Origin: CALABS01 sp050260775
GTDB taxonomy: Bacteria > Pseudomonadota > Alphaproteobacteria > Rhodospirillales > Magnetospirillaceae
Length of the DNA: 64,000 bases
Reading direction: 5' to 3'
Assembly (NCBI GenBank): GCA_050260775.1
Contig: JBLNCP010000043.1
Location: forward strand, 85,377-149,376
Part shown: positions 48,317 through 56,902 of the stretch, in pieces
Position numbering within the stretch: the first letter of the stretch is position 1
Layout: each line of letters opens with the position of its first letter
Position numbers and translations under genes: made by a program
The notes under the pieces: model-generated
Databases searched by the model: none
The model's input: the letters and a program-made list of their open reading frames with translations, nothing else
Told to the model about the DNA's origin: nothing

Positions 48317-48709
48317 TCAAAGAGCCTCCAGCGCGACAGCCAACAACGCCTGATGGCTGATACCGTGCTTTTCGGCCAGGGTACGAATGGCCTCGGCGGT
48401 CGCGGGTTCCACCTTCACCGTCAGCTTGATCCCACCGGCGGGCGACATGGAATGAGGGATGCTCGATGGCGACGCGGCGAAGAATGCGGCCAGGGCCTCG
48501 TTGAGCAAGGTCAACAGCGTCACATGCTGCTGAATGGCCAGCATCTTCAGGTGCGCCTTCCGCTCGGGCGTCACCATTACGGTGAACTGCCGTGCATTCT
48601 TGATGGCCTCTAGCCGTTTCAGCCTCGGCATGCCCTTTAGCGTCAGTGCAGGCGCGGTAGCATCAGGGACAGCAGCGGCCTGTCCTTTCTTTATGAATGT
48701 GACCGCCAC
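48317..48709 (-). CDS. Tandem ribbon-helix-helix DNA-binding protein
   Basis: The protein has 130 residues from GTG at 48709, which follows a perfect AAGGAGG with 5-bp spacing. Two ribbon-helix-helix-like units are visible: residues about 40-78 (ARQFTVMVTPERKAHLKMLA then a helix ending NEALAAFF) and about 93-130 (IKLTVKVEPATAEAIRTLA and HGISHQALLAVALEAL). Both show the strand-helix-helix spacing of CopG/Arc-type repressors. Two inverted copies of a 16-bp motif lie 18-54 bp upstream, so autoregulation is likely. A plasmid-partition or antitoxin role is the alternative. Confidence 0.75.
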   Translation of the reverse strand: MAVTFIKKGQAAAVPDATAPALTLKGMPRLKRLEAIKNARQFTVMVTPERKAHLKMLAIQQHVTLLTLLNEALAAFFAASPSSIPHSMSPAGGIKLTVKVEPATAEAIRTLAEKHGISHQALLAVALEAL

Positions 48710-48726
48710 CGCGCCCTCCTTGGCAA

Positions 48727-48763
48727 TTTGCAATTAACTGCGTCTAATGCAATCAATTGCAAA
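48727..48763. promoter_or_regulatory. Paired inverted operator copies upstream of the ribbon-helix-helix gene
   Basis: TTTGCAATTAACTGCG (48727-48742, plus strand) and TGCAATCAATTGCAAA (48748-48763) are inverted copies of one 16-bp motif separated by 5 bp. Their consensus matches TGCAATTAATTGCAAA at 39225-39240 before the serine recombinase gene. They lie immediately upstream of the regulator gene, in the place expected for an autoregulatory operator. Confidence 0.7.
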
Positions 48764-48907
48764 ACTGGGCCTAACGGTCAAGGCGGCGAGGGCACCGGCT
48801 TATCCTTTGCCTCGGGCAGCAAATTGGTACAGAATTAGGCTAACGGGTTGGAAACAAAGGCGTTCACACGCCCGGAAATCCTAGGATTGGCGAAGTTGGT
48901 GATCTTC

Positions 48908-48924
48908 TCCCACCCTCTCCGCCA
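48908..48924. repeat. attR: right end of the genomic island
   Basis: This is an exact 17-bp copy of the tRNA-Ser 3' end (35215-35231). Sequence on its left (GATCTTC) does not continue the tRNA, so only the 3' fragment was duplicated. A strong terminator begins 2 bp to the right. Confidence 0.9.
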
Positions 48925-48926
48925 TT

Positions 48927-48967
48927 CACATGAAAAAGGCTCCCCTCGCGGGAGCCTTTTTCATGTG
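48927..48967. terminator. Strong bidirectional terminator, probably the tRNA-Ser terminator displaced by the island
   Basis: Bases 48927-48944 (CACATGAAAAAGGCTCCC) pair perfectly with 48950-48967 over 18 positions with a 5-nt loop. The arms carry AAAAA and TTTTT, so it can work on both strands. It lies 3 bp after attR, where the tRNA's own terminator would be before the island was inserted. Confidence 0.88.
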
Positions 48968-49228
48968 AGCGGTGGATGACCCGGCGGGTTCGGTGAGGGG
49001 GAATGCCGGTGCCCCTGACGACGCCTTCAGCACGAATGCCATCCTCTTCCGCTCCTCGCTTGCTGCGAATACAAACGGGGGCATGTGTCGCGAACGTCGG
49101 GACGGGTGCGCTTCCCGGTGCTTGGCGTTTCGTCCACCCGTCCGTGTCGTCCCGGAACGGCGAAGCATGTCCATCGCGGGCCTCGGAGCGGCGGGCAGCC
49201 GTGTCCATGCGGGTCGAGGAGAAGTCCC

Positions 49229-50158
49229 ATGCTCAGGATTTTCGCTATATCGGCCCTCCTGCTTGCAGCCGTGTTTCCCACCGGGGCTGCCGCCGCTAGT
49301 GCCATCGCGGAGGTAGAAGGCGCCAAACCCGCCAACCGGGATCCGCTGGTGCGCGCGCTGCTGGATCGCGACCAGGCAGAAGCGGTACGCCTGATCCAAT
49401 CCGGCACGCCGCTCGATCTAAGCATCGATGAAGACTTGGTCGATGAGCACCTGACCAAGCAAGCCAGGATGCTCTCCTACGGTAACAACAGGCCGCCGGG
49501 CTATCCGCTGGCGATCGCGGCTGCGCTGCTGGGGCTGCCCGGGGTGCTGGAAGCCATCGGCGACAGGGATCCGGCACGTTTGCATGTTGCCGATAGCGAC
49601 AATAAGACGGCTATCAACTACGCCGCCCATCAGGGCTACGCCAGATGTGTGGCCGTGTTGTTGCGCCACGGCCTGAACCCCCTGCAGCCGCCGCGTCACG
49701 CCTGGGCCAGCGGTACGCCCCTATCGCGCGCTGTGATGGCCGGCCATGCATCGGTGGTGAAACTGCTGCTCGATGCCATCCCCCAGGCGCAATACGGTTC
49801 CGACCGGGTGATGGAGCAGGTATGGGCCGCCACCCTTCGTCAGCCGCAGGGGGACTTGCAGGTGCTGAAAACCCTGCTCGATGCCGGCATTTCGCCCAAC
49901 TATATTGCCCCGCAGGGCGGTACGGCGCTGATCAACGCCATCGAGCACCAGGATCCGGCACAGGTGCGCCTGCTGATCGCGCATGGTGCCAAAGCCTACG
50001 ACCACCACTACCGCGGACGCACGGCCCATCAATGGGCAGCTTACTACGTCGAGCGGGATGCCTCGCCTGCAGCAAAGGAAATTGCCGAGATGGTCTTTGC
50101 CCTGACGGTGGACCCATCGTCTTGGAGGAGCGTCGGCGAAACTGGGAAAGACGGGTGA
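49229..50158 (+). CDS. Exported ankyrin-repeat protein
   Basis: The protein has 309 residues from ATG at 49229, with GAGGAGAAG just upstream. A signal peptide (MLRIFAISALLLAAVFPTGA) precedes ankyrin-like repeats: NRDPLVRALLDRDQAEAVRL, NKTAINYAAHQGYARCVAVL, GTPLSRAVMAGHASVVKLLL, and GGTALINAIEHQDPAQVRLL followed by GRTAHQWAAYYVER. It would act in the periplasm as a protein-binding scaffold. The 261 bp upstream, back to the terminator at 48967, holds no recognised gene. Confidence 0.82.
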   Translation: MLRIFAISALLLAAVFPTGAAAASAIAEVEGAKPANRDPLVRALLDRDQAEAVRLIQSGTPLDLSIDEDLVDEHLTKQARMLSYGNNRPPGYPLAIAAALLGLPGVLEAIGDRDPARLHVADSDNKTAINYAAHQGYARCVAVLLRHGLNPLQPPRHAWASGTPLSRAVMAGHASVVKLLLDAIPQAQYGSDRVMEQVWAATLRQPQGDLQVLKTLLDAGISPNYIAPQGGTALINAIEHQDPAQVRLLIAHGAKAYDHHYRGRTAHQWAAYYVERDASPAAKEIAEMVFALTVDPSSWRSVGETGKDG

Positions 50159-50182
50159 CGGCTCCCTGCCCCACCCCTCCTC

Positions 50183-52201
50183 TCAGCGAAGCGCGGCATC
50201 GAGGTACTCGACCTTGTTGCGCACGAACAGCGGGCGCAGGTGGGCTTCGTCCTTGTAGATGGGGTCGCCGTCGGCGGTGCTGGCCGGGCAGTTGCCCGCG
50301 GGGGTGCACAGCAACGGCAGGGGATCGATCACGGTTGCGCCGGCGGCATGGGCAATCGCGGCGATGCGCTCCGATACCTCTCCGTACTTGGCCCGCAGGG
50401 ATGCCAGCGGAATGCCTTGCTCCTTGATCGCGAAGGACATGAACGAGCGCTCGACCTGGCTGCGGGGATTGAGCTCGAGGCCGATCGGGATGTTGAGCAC
50501 CAGGAACACCCGGCGCTTGCCCCCGGAAAGCCGCCGGATCGTCTCGCCGAGGGAGTCCAGGGCGCGTTCGGCGGCGGCGCTCTCCCGCAGGGGCACGCCG
50601 TCGACGCCATATACGGCCGAGGTGAAGTATCCCCACCACTGGGCACCGATCACCACGGTATCGACGCCGTAGGCATCGGCCGCGGCAACGGCGGCGTCCA
50701 CCAGACCATTGCAATGGGGGTGCGTCGCCTCGGACACCACCGCAATCGGCGCGCAACCGCCGCCGGTCAGGAAGTAGGCCGTCTTGGCGTCCGGCCGGGT
50801 GGCGGCCACCGCCTGGACACGGGGTGCATACTGCTCGATGTTGCTGTCGCCCACGAACAGCACGGCACCGGTCCCGCCGCCCTTGCGCCGGAACACCGCC
50901 CGCCGCTCCAGGGAAAGCCGCTCCATGCCGCCGGGGTACTCCCATTCCCCGGCCGCCGCGATGATCCTGCCGACCCCGAAGCGGTCCGCATAGGGGGCCA
51001 CCGCGCGGTTGAGCACCGCATGCCCGGCCGCGCCGACCCCAAAGCAGAGGGCCGCCAGCACGACGGCGGTCCGAAAGCGCGAGGCGGTTCCGTAGCGGAT
51101 CGGATGCTCGATCAGGCGATGGGTGAGCACCGCCAGCGCCACCGACAGCAGCACCAGCCCGGCCAGAAGGGGCCAGGTCACCCCGTCGCCAAGAATGATG
51201 CGGGCCAGCGACAGCAGCGGCCAGTGCCATAGATAAAGGGGGTAGCTGATCAGGCCGACCGACACCATCAGGGGATGGGCGAGCAGGCGCCGGTTGACCC
51301 ACGCCGACGGCCCGGCCGCAATCAGCAGCGCCGCCCCCAGGGCGGGGACGGCCGCCCACCATCCGGGGAATTGCGCGTCGCGGTCGAGCACGGCCACGGC
51401 GACCGCGATGGCCGCCAGGCCCAGGGCCGCCCGCACGTCCGCCGATACGGCGGGGACCGCCGCCTTGATCCGCGTCCCCAGCCCGGTCCAGCCGAAATGG
51501 CCCACCTGGGCAAGCAAGGCGCCGATCAGCAACTCCCACACGCGGGTGCCCGGTAGGAAGAAGGTCGCGACTGGGTTGCTGGTAATACGGTAGACGTTGT
51601 AGGCGAACGAGGATATAGCAAAAAGAAGAAGAATATTAAAAACGTTGAGGCGGTAGCGGAAGGCCAAGACGACGGCAAAGGGGAAGACAATATAGAATTG
51701 CTCTTCGATGGCCAGGGACCACAAATGCAGCAGCGGCTTCAGATCTGCCGCGACCTGGAAATAGCCCGCTTCGCCCTTGAGGATGAAATTCGATATGTAG
51801 AGGGCACCCCCTCTGACATGCTTGCCGAGCAGGCGGTATTCGTCGGGCAGGAGGGTCAGCCACCCCGCCACCAGACAGAACGCAAGCACCAGGATAAGGG
51901 CCGGAAAGATCCGGCAGATCCGGCGTGAGTAGAATTGCTTGAACGAGAACCGGTTCTTGCCCAGGTCCGCCAGGATTATGCTGGAGATCAGAAACCCGGA
52001 AATCACGAAGAACACGTCCACGCCCACGAACCCGCCGGGCACCAGGCCGGGAAACGCGTGGAACAGGACCACGGGAATGATCGCCACCGCCCGCAGGCCA
52101 TCCACGTCCGGGCGATAGGCAATCGGCAGGGAGTTCAACGCAGCGGACTCACCCTTCTCGGTCTTGCCCTTTGCCAGGCCAGGATTTGCCCCGTGGAACA
52201 T
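50183..52201 (-). CDS. OafA/YrhL-type O-acyltransferase with C-terminal SGNH domain
   Basis: The protein has 672 residues from ATG at 52201. Residues 20-370 are an acyltransferase-3 membrane domain with about ten transmembrane segments (YRPDVDGLRAVAIIPVVLFH, GFVGVDVFFVISGFLI, RRICRIFPALILVL, HLWSLAIEEQFYIVFP). The C-terminal 270 residues are a periplasmic SGNH hydrolase-like domain (VLFVGDSNIEQYAPR as the Ser block). It would O-acetylate a surface polysaccharide such as O-antigen. The minus-strand gene is convergent with the ankyrin gene and divergent from the helical-repeat gene. Confidence 0.92.
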   Translation of the reverse strand: MFHGANPGLAKGKTEKGESAALNSLPIAYRPDVDGLRAVAIIPVVLFHAFPGLVPGGFVGVDVFFVISGFLISSIILADLGKNRFSFKQFYSRRICRIFPALILVLAFCLVAGWLTLLPDEYRLLGKHVRGGALYISNFILKGEAGYFQVAADLKPLLHLWSLAIEEQFYIVFPFAVVLAFRYRLNVFNILLLFAISSFAYNVYRITSNPVATFFLPGTRVWELLIGALLAQVGHFGWTGLGTRIKAAVPAVSADVRAALGLAAIAVAVAVLDRDAQFPGWWAAVPALGAALLIAAGPSAWVNRRLLAHPLMVSVGLISYPLYLWHWPLLSLARIILGDGVTWPLLAGLVLLSVALAVLTHRLIEHPIRYGTASRFRTAVVLAALCFGVGAAGHAVLNRAVAPYADRFGVGRIIAAAGEWEYPGGMERLSLERRAVFRRKGGGTGAVLFVGDSNIEQYAPRVQAVAATRPDAKTAYFLTGGGCAPIAVVSEATHPHCNGLVDAAVAAADAYGVDTVVIGAQWWGYFTSAVYGVDGVPLRESAAAERALDSLGETIRRLSGGKRRVFLVLNIPIGLELNPRSQVERSFMSFAIKEQGIPLASLRAKYGEVSERIAAIAHAAGATVIDPLPLLCTPAGNCPASTADGDPIYKDEAHLRPLFVRNKVEYLDAALR

Positions 52202-52405
52202 CAGCACCTTTCTCTGTCGGACAGTCGGTCGCGGCGCCACTATACGCGGAAAACAGCGCCCGGAAACAATGCCTTGCGCCGGTTTACAAGGCCTGAAGCG
52301 CCGAACCGGTCACCCGACCAAAGCCCTACCCGGCCTCACCGCGGCGGAGGATGCACTTTTCCGGGCGTGTGCTAGGGTGGGCGCCTATACCGAAAGGGTT
52401 GCGGC

Positions 52406-54079
52406 ATGGTGCGATGGCGGCTTCCGGCGTTCGCGCTGATTTCCTGGGTGGTGTGCGGGGCGGCGGCCGGGGCGCCCGGCCTCGATTGCGGAGCGCTGCC
52501 GATCAAGCCATGCGTCGCCGCCCGGGCCTTCGCCGTGGCCGAGACGCTGCCCGAGGACGACCCGGTCCGGGAACGGGTCCGGGTGGCGGAGGACGTGCTG
52601 GCTCCGGCCGATCTCGATCTCGCCCTCGGCTTCCTCACCGACGACAACCCTGATCCGGCGGCCTGGGACAGGGTCCAATGGCTGGCGCGGGCACGGCTGT
52701 TCGACCGCGCCGTCGCGGAAGCGGAGCGCGCCGAGGACCCCATCGAGCGGGCGGGCGGGCTGATCGTCGTCGCCGAGGCCCTTACCGCCGCCCAAGACCG
52801 CACCCGCGCCGCCCTGCTGCTCGACAAGGCCGGGCAGGACCTGGCGAAGGGTACCGACGATTTCACAACTCCTTGGCTCCGCCTCGTCGCCGCCCGCGCG
52901 TGGGCCCGGATCGGCAGGATCGACCGCGCCCTCCTCGGCCTGTCGGAGGGGAGGACCGACACCATCCGGACACTTGCCGAACTGGCCCGCGAGCATCCCG
53001 ACGCCGCGGCGGAGTTGCGCCGACACGCCCTGGCGCAGGCACGCAAGGCCGACAGCGGCGACGGCTGGCTGGTCCTGCTCAAGGATGCCGGCGAGCGGGG
53101 GGACAAGGCGGACGCGGCGCAGGCGGGCCGGTCCGTCCTCGCCTCTTCGCGGGAGCCCCGCATCCTGGTCGCCGCCGCCGCCGTCCTGGCGAAGGCGGGC
53201 CTGACGGAGCAGGCGGCCGAGGCCATCGGGCCCTGGCGCACCTGGGTCCAGGGCCAAAGCGGGGCGGAGCGCTCGAACCTCGTCAACGCCATCGTGCCGG
53301 TCCTGGCCACCCTCGGCCGTGACGACGAGGCCCGGGCGGCCACGGACACAATCACCGAGCATTTCAGCCACAGCAACGCCCTCACGCGGGCGGCAGTCCA
53401 GTATTTCTCGCTCGGGCGCGCCGACATGGTCGCCAGGTTCGAGCAGGCGGCCCTCGCCGTCGCCGAAGCGACGCCCGCCGCCAATGACAAGCAGCGCTGG
53501 GAGCGCGCTGCCGGCTTCCAAAATCTCGCCCTCGCCCGCGCCCGCCGGGGGGACGTGGACGGGGCCTTGGCGGTGGCGGGCCGCGTCTCCGATCCAGTGC
53601 GCGTGCTCGAGATCATCGCGTTCATCGTCCACGCCGCCCGGGAGGAGGGCCGCGGCGAGGCGACCCTGCCGGCGATCGAGCGCCTGGACGCCGCCGCCCG
53701 CCAGGGGGAGGATCCGACCGGCCTGCTGAAGGCGGCGGAGGGCTATATGGGGGTCGACCGGGCCGCGACGGCGCGGGGAGCGGTGGACAAAGCGATCGAG
53801 GTCATGACGCGCCGGCCGAGCGCCGCCGACGGGGGCGACGTGATGCTGCTGGCCGACCTGATGTGGAGGCTGGACGGACAGGCGGAGCCCATCCTCGCCG
53901 TCATCGACAGGCTGGGCAAGGAAGAGCAGCGCATTTTGGTGGTCGATCATCTGATCGACACGGCCACCACCACCTCCCCCGAGACGGCGGTCATGCTGGC
54001 CGAACGGCTTCCGTCCCTCGCGGACCGGGTGCAGGCGTTGGCCCGTATCGCGCTGTCGTCGGGGCGGTCCTCGCCATAG
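52406..54079 (+). CDS. Exported helical-repeat (TPR-like) protein of unknown function
   Basis: The protein has 557 residues. It starts MVRWRLPAFALISWVVCGAA, a signal peptide probably cleaved after AAG, with a nearby cysteine pair (LDCGALPIKPCVAA). The rest is made of about 12 helical hairpins rich in Ala, Arg and Asp, for example WLARARLFDRAVAEAERAED and LVAARAWARIGRIDRALLGL, which resemble degenerate TPR/Sel1 units. It has no enzymatic motif. A periplasmic scaffold role is likely. It converges on tsaD 8 bp away. Confidence 0.75.
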   Translation: MVRWRLPAFALISWVVCGAAAGAPGLDCGALPIKPCVAARAFAVAETLPEDDPVRERVRVAEDVLAPADLDLALGFLTDDNPDPAAWDRVQWLARARLFDRAVAEAERAEDPIERAGGLIVVAEALTAAQDRTRAALLLDKAGQDLAKGTDDFTTPWLRLVAARAWARIGRIDRALLGLSEGRTDTIRTLAELAREHPDAAAELRRHALAQARKADSGDGWLVLLKDAGERGDKADAAQAGRSVLASSREPRILVAAAAVLAKAGLTEQAAEAIGPWRTWVQGQSGAERSNLVNAIVPVLATLGRDDEARAATDTITEHFSHSNALTRAAVQYFSLGRADMVARFEQAALAVAEATPAANDKQRWERAAGFQNLALARARRGDVDGALAVAGRVSDPVRVLEIIAFIVHAAREEGRGEATLPAIERLDAAARQGEDPTGLLKAAEGYMGVDRAATARGAVDKAIEVMTRRPSAADGGDVMLLADLMWRLDGQAEPILAVIDRLGKEEQRILVVDHLIDTATTTSPETAVMLAERLPSLADRVQALARIALSSGRSSP

Positions 54080-54087
54080 GGAGCGGC

Positions 54088-55149
54088 TTACGCCTTGACC
54101 CCGGCGCCGACCGCCTTGGGGGCGGTGGGATCGAGCGGCCAGCGCGGACGGGGGGCGAAGGCGAGGGAGTCGCCGGCGCTGGCGCCGCTGCGGAAGCGCT
54201 CGATGCCGGCCCAGGCGATCATGGCGGCATTGTCGGTGCATAGCGCCAGGGGCGGCGCCAGGAATTCCATGCCGGCCTCCGCCGCCACCCGCACCAGGGT
54301 TTCGCGCAGCAGGGTATTGGCGGCGACGCCGCCGGCCACCACCAGGTGGCGCGCCTCGGGCCAGCGCTCCTTGACCTGGGCCAGCGCCCGGCGGGTGCGG
54401 TCGGCGACGCTGTCGGCGACGGCGGCCTGGAAGGCGGCGCACACGTCGGCGACGTCGGTCTCCGACAGCGGCTGGGGCAGGCCTTCGACCAGGAGGCGGA
54501 CCGCATTCTTGAGGCCGGAGAAGCTGAAGTCGCAGCCGGGCTTGCCCCTCATCGGCCTCGGCAGTGCGAACCGGGAGGCATCGCCGTTGGCGGCGGCGCG
54601 CTCGACCCGGGGGCCGCCGGGATAGCCGAGCCCGACCATCTTGGCCACCTTGTCGAAGGCCTCGCCGGCGGCGTCGTCGATGGTGGTCCCCAGCCGGCGG
54701 TAGTCGCCCACCCCCAGGACCGCGAGCAATTGGCAATGCCCGCCCGAGGCCAGCAGCAGGACGTAGGGGAAGTCGATGCCGTGGGTGAGACGGGCCGTCA
54801 GCGCGTGGCCCTCCAGGTGGTTGACCGCCAGGAACGGCTTGCTGGCGGCAAGGGCGATGGCCTTGGCGGTCATCACCCCGACCATGACGCCGCCGATCAG
54901 CCCGGGCCCGCCGGTGGCGGCGACCGCATCCAGTTGCGAGAAGGAGAGGCCGGCCCGCTCCATCGCCTGGGCCACCAGACGGTCGACGTGCTCCAGGTGG
55001 GCGCGGGCGGCAATCTCGGGGACAATCCCCCCGAAGGGGCGGTGTTCCTCGAGCTGTGACAGGACCACGTCGGCATGGATGGTGCGGTCGTCGCCGACCA
55101 CGGCGGCGGCGGTTTCATCGCAACTTGTCTCGATCCCAAGAACCAGCAC
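54088..55149 (-). CDS. tsaD: tRNA N6-adenosine threonylcarbamoyltransferase
   Basis: This 353-residue TsaD starts at GTG 55149 (MLVLGIETSCDETAAAVVGD) with AAAGGG seven bases upstream. It has FGGIVPEIAARAHLEHV, the metal-binding VNHLEGHALTARL (HxxxH), GGPGLIGGVMVGVM, LLASGGHCQLL, and ALCTDNAAMIAWAG with the third metal ligand. With TsaB, TsaE and TsaC it makes t6A37 in ANN-decoding tRNAs. It is divergent from hemC with 48 bp between starts, an arrangement common in alphaproteobacteria. Confidence 0.97.
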   Translation of the reverse strand: MLVLGIETSCDETAAAVVGDDRTIHADVVLSQLEEHRPFGGIVPEIAARAHLEHVDRLVAQAMERAGLSFSQLDAVAATGGPGLIGGVMVGVMTAKAIALAASKPFLAVNHLEGHALTARLTHGIDFPYVLLLASGGHCQLLAVLGVGDYRRLGTTIDDAAGEAFDKVAKMVGLGYPGGPRVERAAANGDASRFALPRPMRGKPGCDFSFSGLKNAVRLLVEGLPQPLSETDVADVCAAFQAAVADSVADRTRRALAQVKERWPEARHLVVAGGVAANTLLRETLVRVAAEAGMEFLAPPLALCTDNAAMIAWAGIERFRSGASAGDSLAFAPRPRWPLDPTAPKAVGAGVKA

Positions 55150-55197
55150 CGAAAATCCCTTTCCAGATCGCTCGGCTTTTCCTACAACACCAAGGCT

Positions 55198-56148
55198 ATG
55201 ACGTCCAAACCCATCCTTCGCATCGGAACCCGCGGCTCGCCGCTCGCCCTCGCCCAGACGCACGAAGTGCGTGACCGCCTGGCGGCCGCTTGGCCTGACC
55301 TTGCCGCCAAGGGCGCCATCGAGGTCGTGGTCATCAAGACCACCGGCGACATGGTCCTCGACCGCCCGCTGGCCGAGATCGGCGGCAAGGGACTGTTCAC
55401 CAAGGAACTCGACGAGTCCATGATGGACGGGCGCATCGATCTCGCCGTCCATTCCATGAAGGACGTCCCCACGGTGCTGCCCGACGGCATCGTGCTGCCG
55501 TGCGTGCTGCCGCGCGAAGACGTGCGCGACGCCTTCATCAGCCTCAAGGCCCAGACGCTGGCGGACCTGCCCCCGGGTTCGGTGGTCGGCACCGCCTCGC
55601 TCAGGCGCGGCTCGCAGATCCTGCACCGCCGCCCCGACCTCAAGGTGGTCAACTTCCGCGGCAACGTCCAGTCGCGCCTGCGCAAGCTGGAAGCCGGCGA
55701 GGTCGACGCCACCCTCCTGGCCATGGCCGGCCTCAAGCGCCTCGGGCTCGAGGAGCACGTCACCAGCGCGCTGTCCACCGAGGACATGCTGCCGGCGGTG
55801 GCCCAGGGCGCCATCGGCATCACCTGCCGCGCCGGCGACTACCAGGCCCACCAGTACCTGTCGCTGCTGAACGACGGCGAGACCATGGTGCGCGTCAAGG
55901 CCGAGCGGGCCTTCCTCGCCCGCCTCGACGGCTCGTGCCGCACCCCGATCGCCGCCCTGGCCGAAATGGGCGCGCCGGAGAAGGAAGTGCTGCGTTTCCG
56001 TGGCCTGATCGTCAGCCCGGACGGCCGCACCATCCACGCCACCCGCCGCGACGGCCATCCCGACGACGCCGATACCATGGGCCGCGAGGCCGCCGAGGAA
56101 CTGATCAAGGTCGCCGGTCCGGGGTTCTTCGACTTCAAGACGGCGTAA
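55198..56148 (+). CDS. hemC: Hydroxymethylbilane synthase (porphobilinogen deaminase)
   Basis: This 316-residue HemC begins MTSKPILRIGTRGSPLALAQ. Signature blocks are KTTGDMVLDRPLAEIGGKG, AVHSMKDVPT (active-site aspartate region nearby), VVGTASLRRGSQILHRRPDL, NFRGNVQSRLRKLEAG and RLDGSCRTPIAALAE, whose cysteine binds the dipyrromethane cofactor. It joins four porphobilinogens to hydroxymethylbilane. It starts the hemC-hemD-mic60-like-hemY operon, with 4 bp to hemD. The frame is open upstream to 55075, but the conserved start is ATG 55198. Confidence 0.98.
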   Translation: MTSKPILRIGTRGSPLALAQTHEVRDRLAAAWPDLAAKGAIEVVVIKTTGDMVLDRPLAEIGGKGLFTKELDESMMDGRIDLAVHSMKDVPTVLPDGIVLPCVLPREDVRDAFISLKAQTLADLPPGSVVGTASLRRGSQILHRRPDLKVVNFRGNVQSRLRKLEAGEVDATLLAMAGLKRLGLEEHVTSALSTEDMLPAVAQGAIGITCRAGDYQAHQYLSLLNDGETMVRVKAERAFLARLDGSCRTPIAALAEMGAPEKEVLRFRGLIVSPDGRTIHATRRDGHPDDADTMGREAAEELIKVAGPGFFDFKTA

Positions 56149-56152
56149 GCCC

Positions 56153-56902
56153 ATGGCGACGGCCCTCGTCACCCGGCCCAAGGAGGATTCCGAGGGCGTG
56201 GCGCGGGAACTGGCGGTGCGCGGGCTCGACGTGATGGTCGAGCCGCTGCTCGACATCCGGGCCCTCGACGGCGTGACCGTGACGAGCGACGGCATCCAGG
56301 GCATCCTCGCCACTTCCGCCAATGGCGTGCGCGCGCTGGCCCGCGTGCTGCCCGACCGCACCATGCCGGTCTGGGCGGTGGGTGACGCGTCGGCCCAGGT
56401 GGCGTCCGAACTCGGCTACGTCCGGGTCGCCAGCGCCGGCGGCGACGTCGAGACACTGGCCGCCCTGGTGGCCGAACGCTGCGATCCCGCCGCCGGAGGC
56501 TTTCTTCACGCCGCCGGCACGGTGGTGGCCGGGGACCTGTCCGGCCGCCTCGCCGAGAAGGGGTTCCTCGTCCGCCGGGTGGTGCTCTACGAGGCGGTAA
56601 CCGCCACCGAGGTCACGTCCTCTCTGGCGCAAAGCTTGGCGGCTGGCGCCATCGACGTGGCGCTGTTTTTCTCTCCCCGCACCGCAGCAACCTTTGTTAA
56701 TCTGGTGAACGCGGCCGGTCTTGGGGAAACCCTGGCGCGGGTCACCGCCTACGCGCTCAGCGGCGCGGTCGCGCGCGAACTTGCGGCATTGCCGTGGCGG
56801 GCCGTCCGCACGGCGGCCTCTCCCACCCAGGCCGCGCTGCTCGCGGCGCTCGACCATGATTTGAAGCGGCCGGCTGTCGCCGGCGACCCGGGGGATCCAT
56901 GA
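56153..56902 (+). CDS. hemD: Uroporphyrinogen-III synthase
   Basis: This 249-residue HemD has two weakly conserved lobes. MATALVTRPKEDSEGVAREL opens the first, and ILATSANGVRALARVLPDR, VWAVGDASAQVASELGYVRV, FLHAAGTVVAGDLSGRL, LYEAVTATEV and VALFFSPRTAATFVNLV follow the family pattern. It closes hydroxymethylbilane with D-ring inversion. The family is divergent, but the position directly after hemC settles the call. Its stop overlaps the next gene by 4 bp (ATGA). Confidence 0.93.
   Translation: MATALVTRPKEDSEGVARELAVRGLDVMVEPLLDIRALDGVTVTSDGIQGILATSANGVRALARVLPDRTMPVWAVGDASAQVASELGYVRVASAGGDVETLAALVAERCDPAAGGFLHAAGTVVAGDLSGRLAEKGFLVRRVVLYEAVTATEVTSSLAQSLAAGAIDVALFFSPRTAATFVNLVNAAGLGETLARVTAYALSGAVARELAALPWRAVRTAASPTQAALLAALDHDLKRPAVAGDPGDP

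Noticed and set aside
52385..54736. 783-codon open frame on the minus strand
   Set aside because: It is antisense to the exported helical-repeat gene and out of frame with tsaD.
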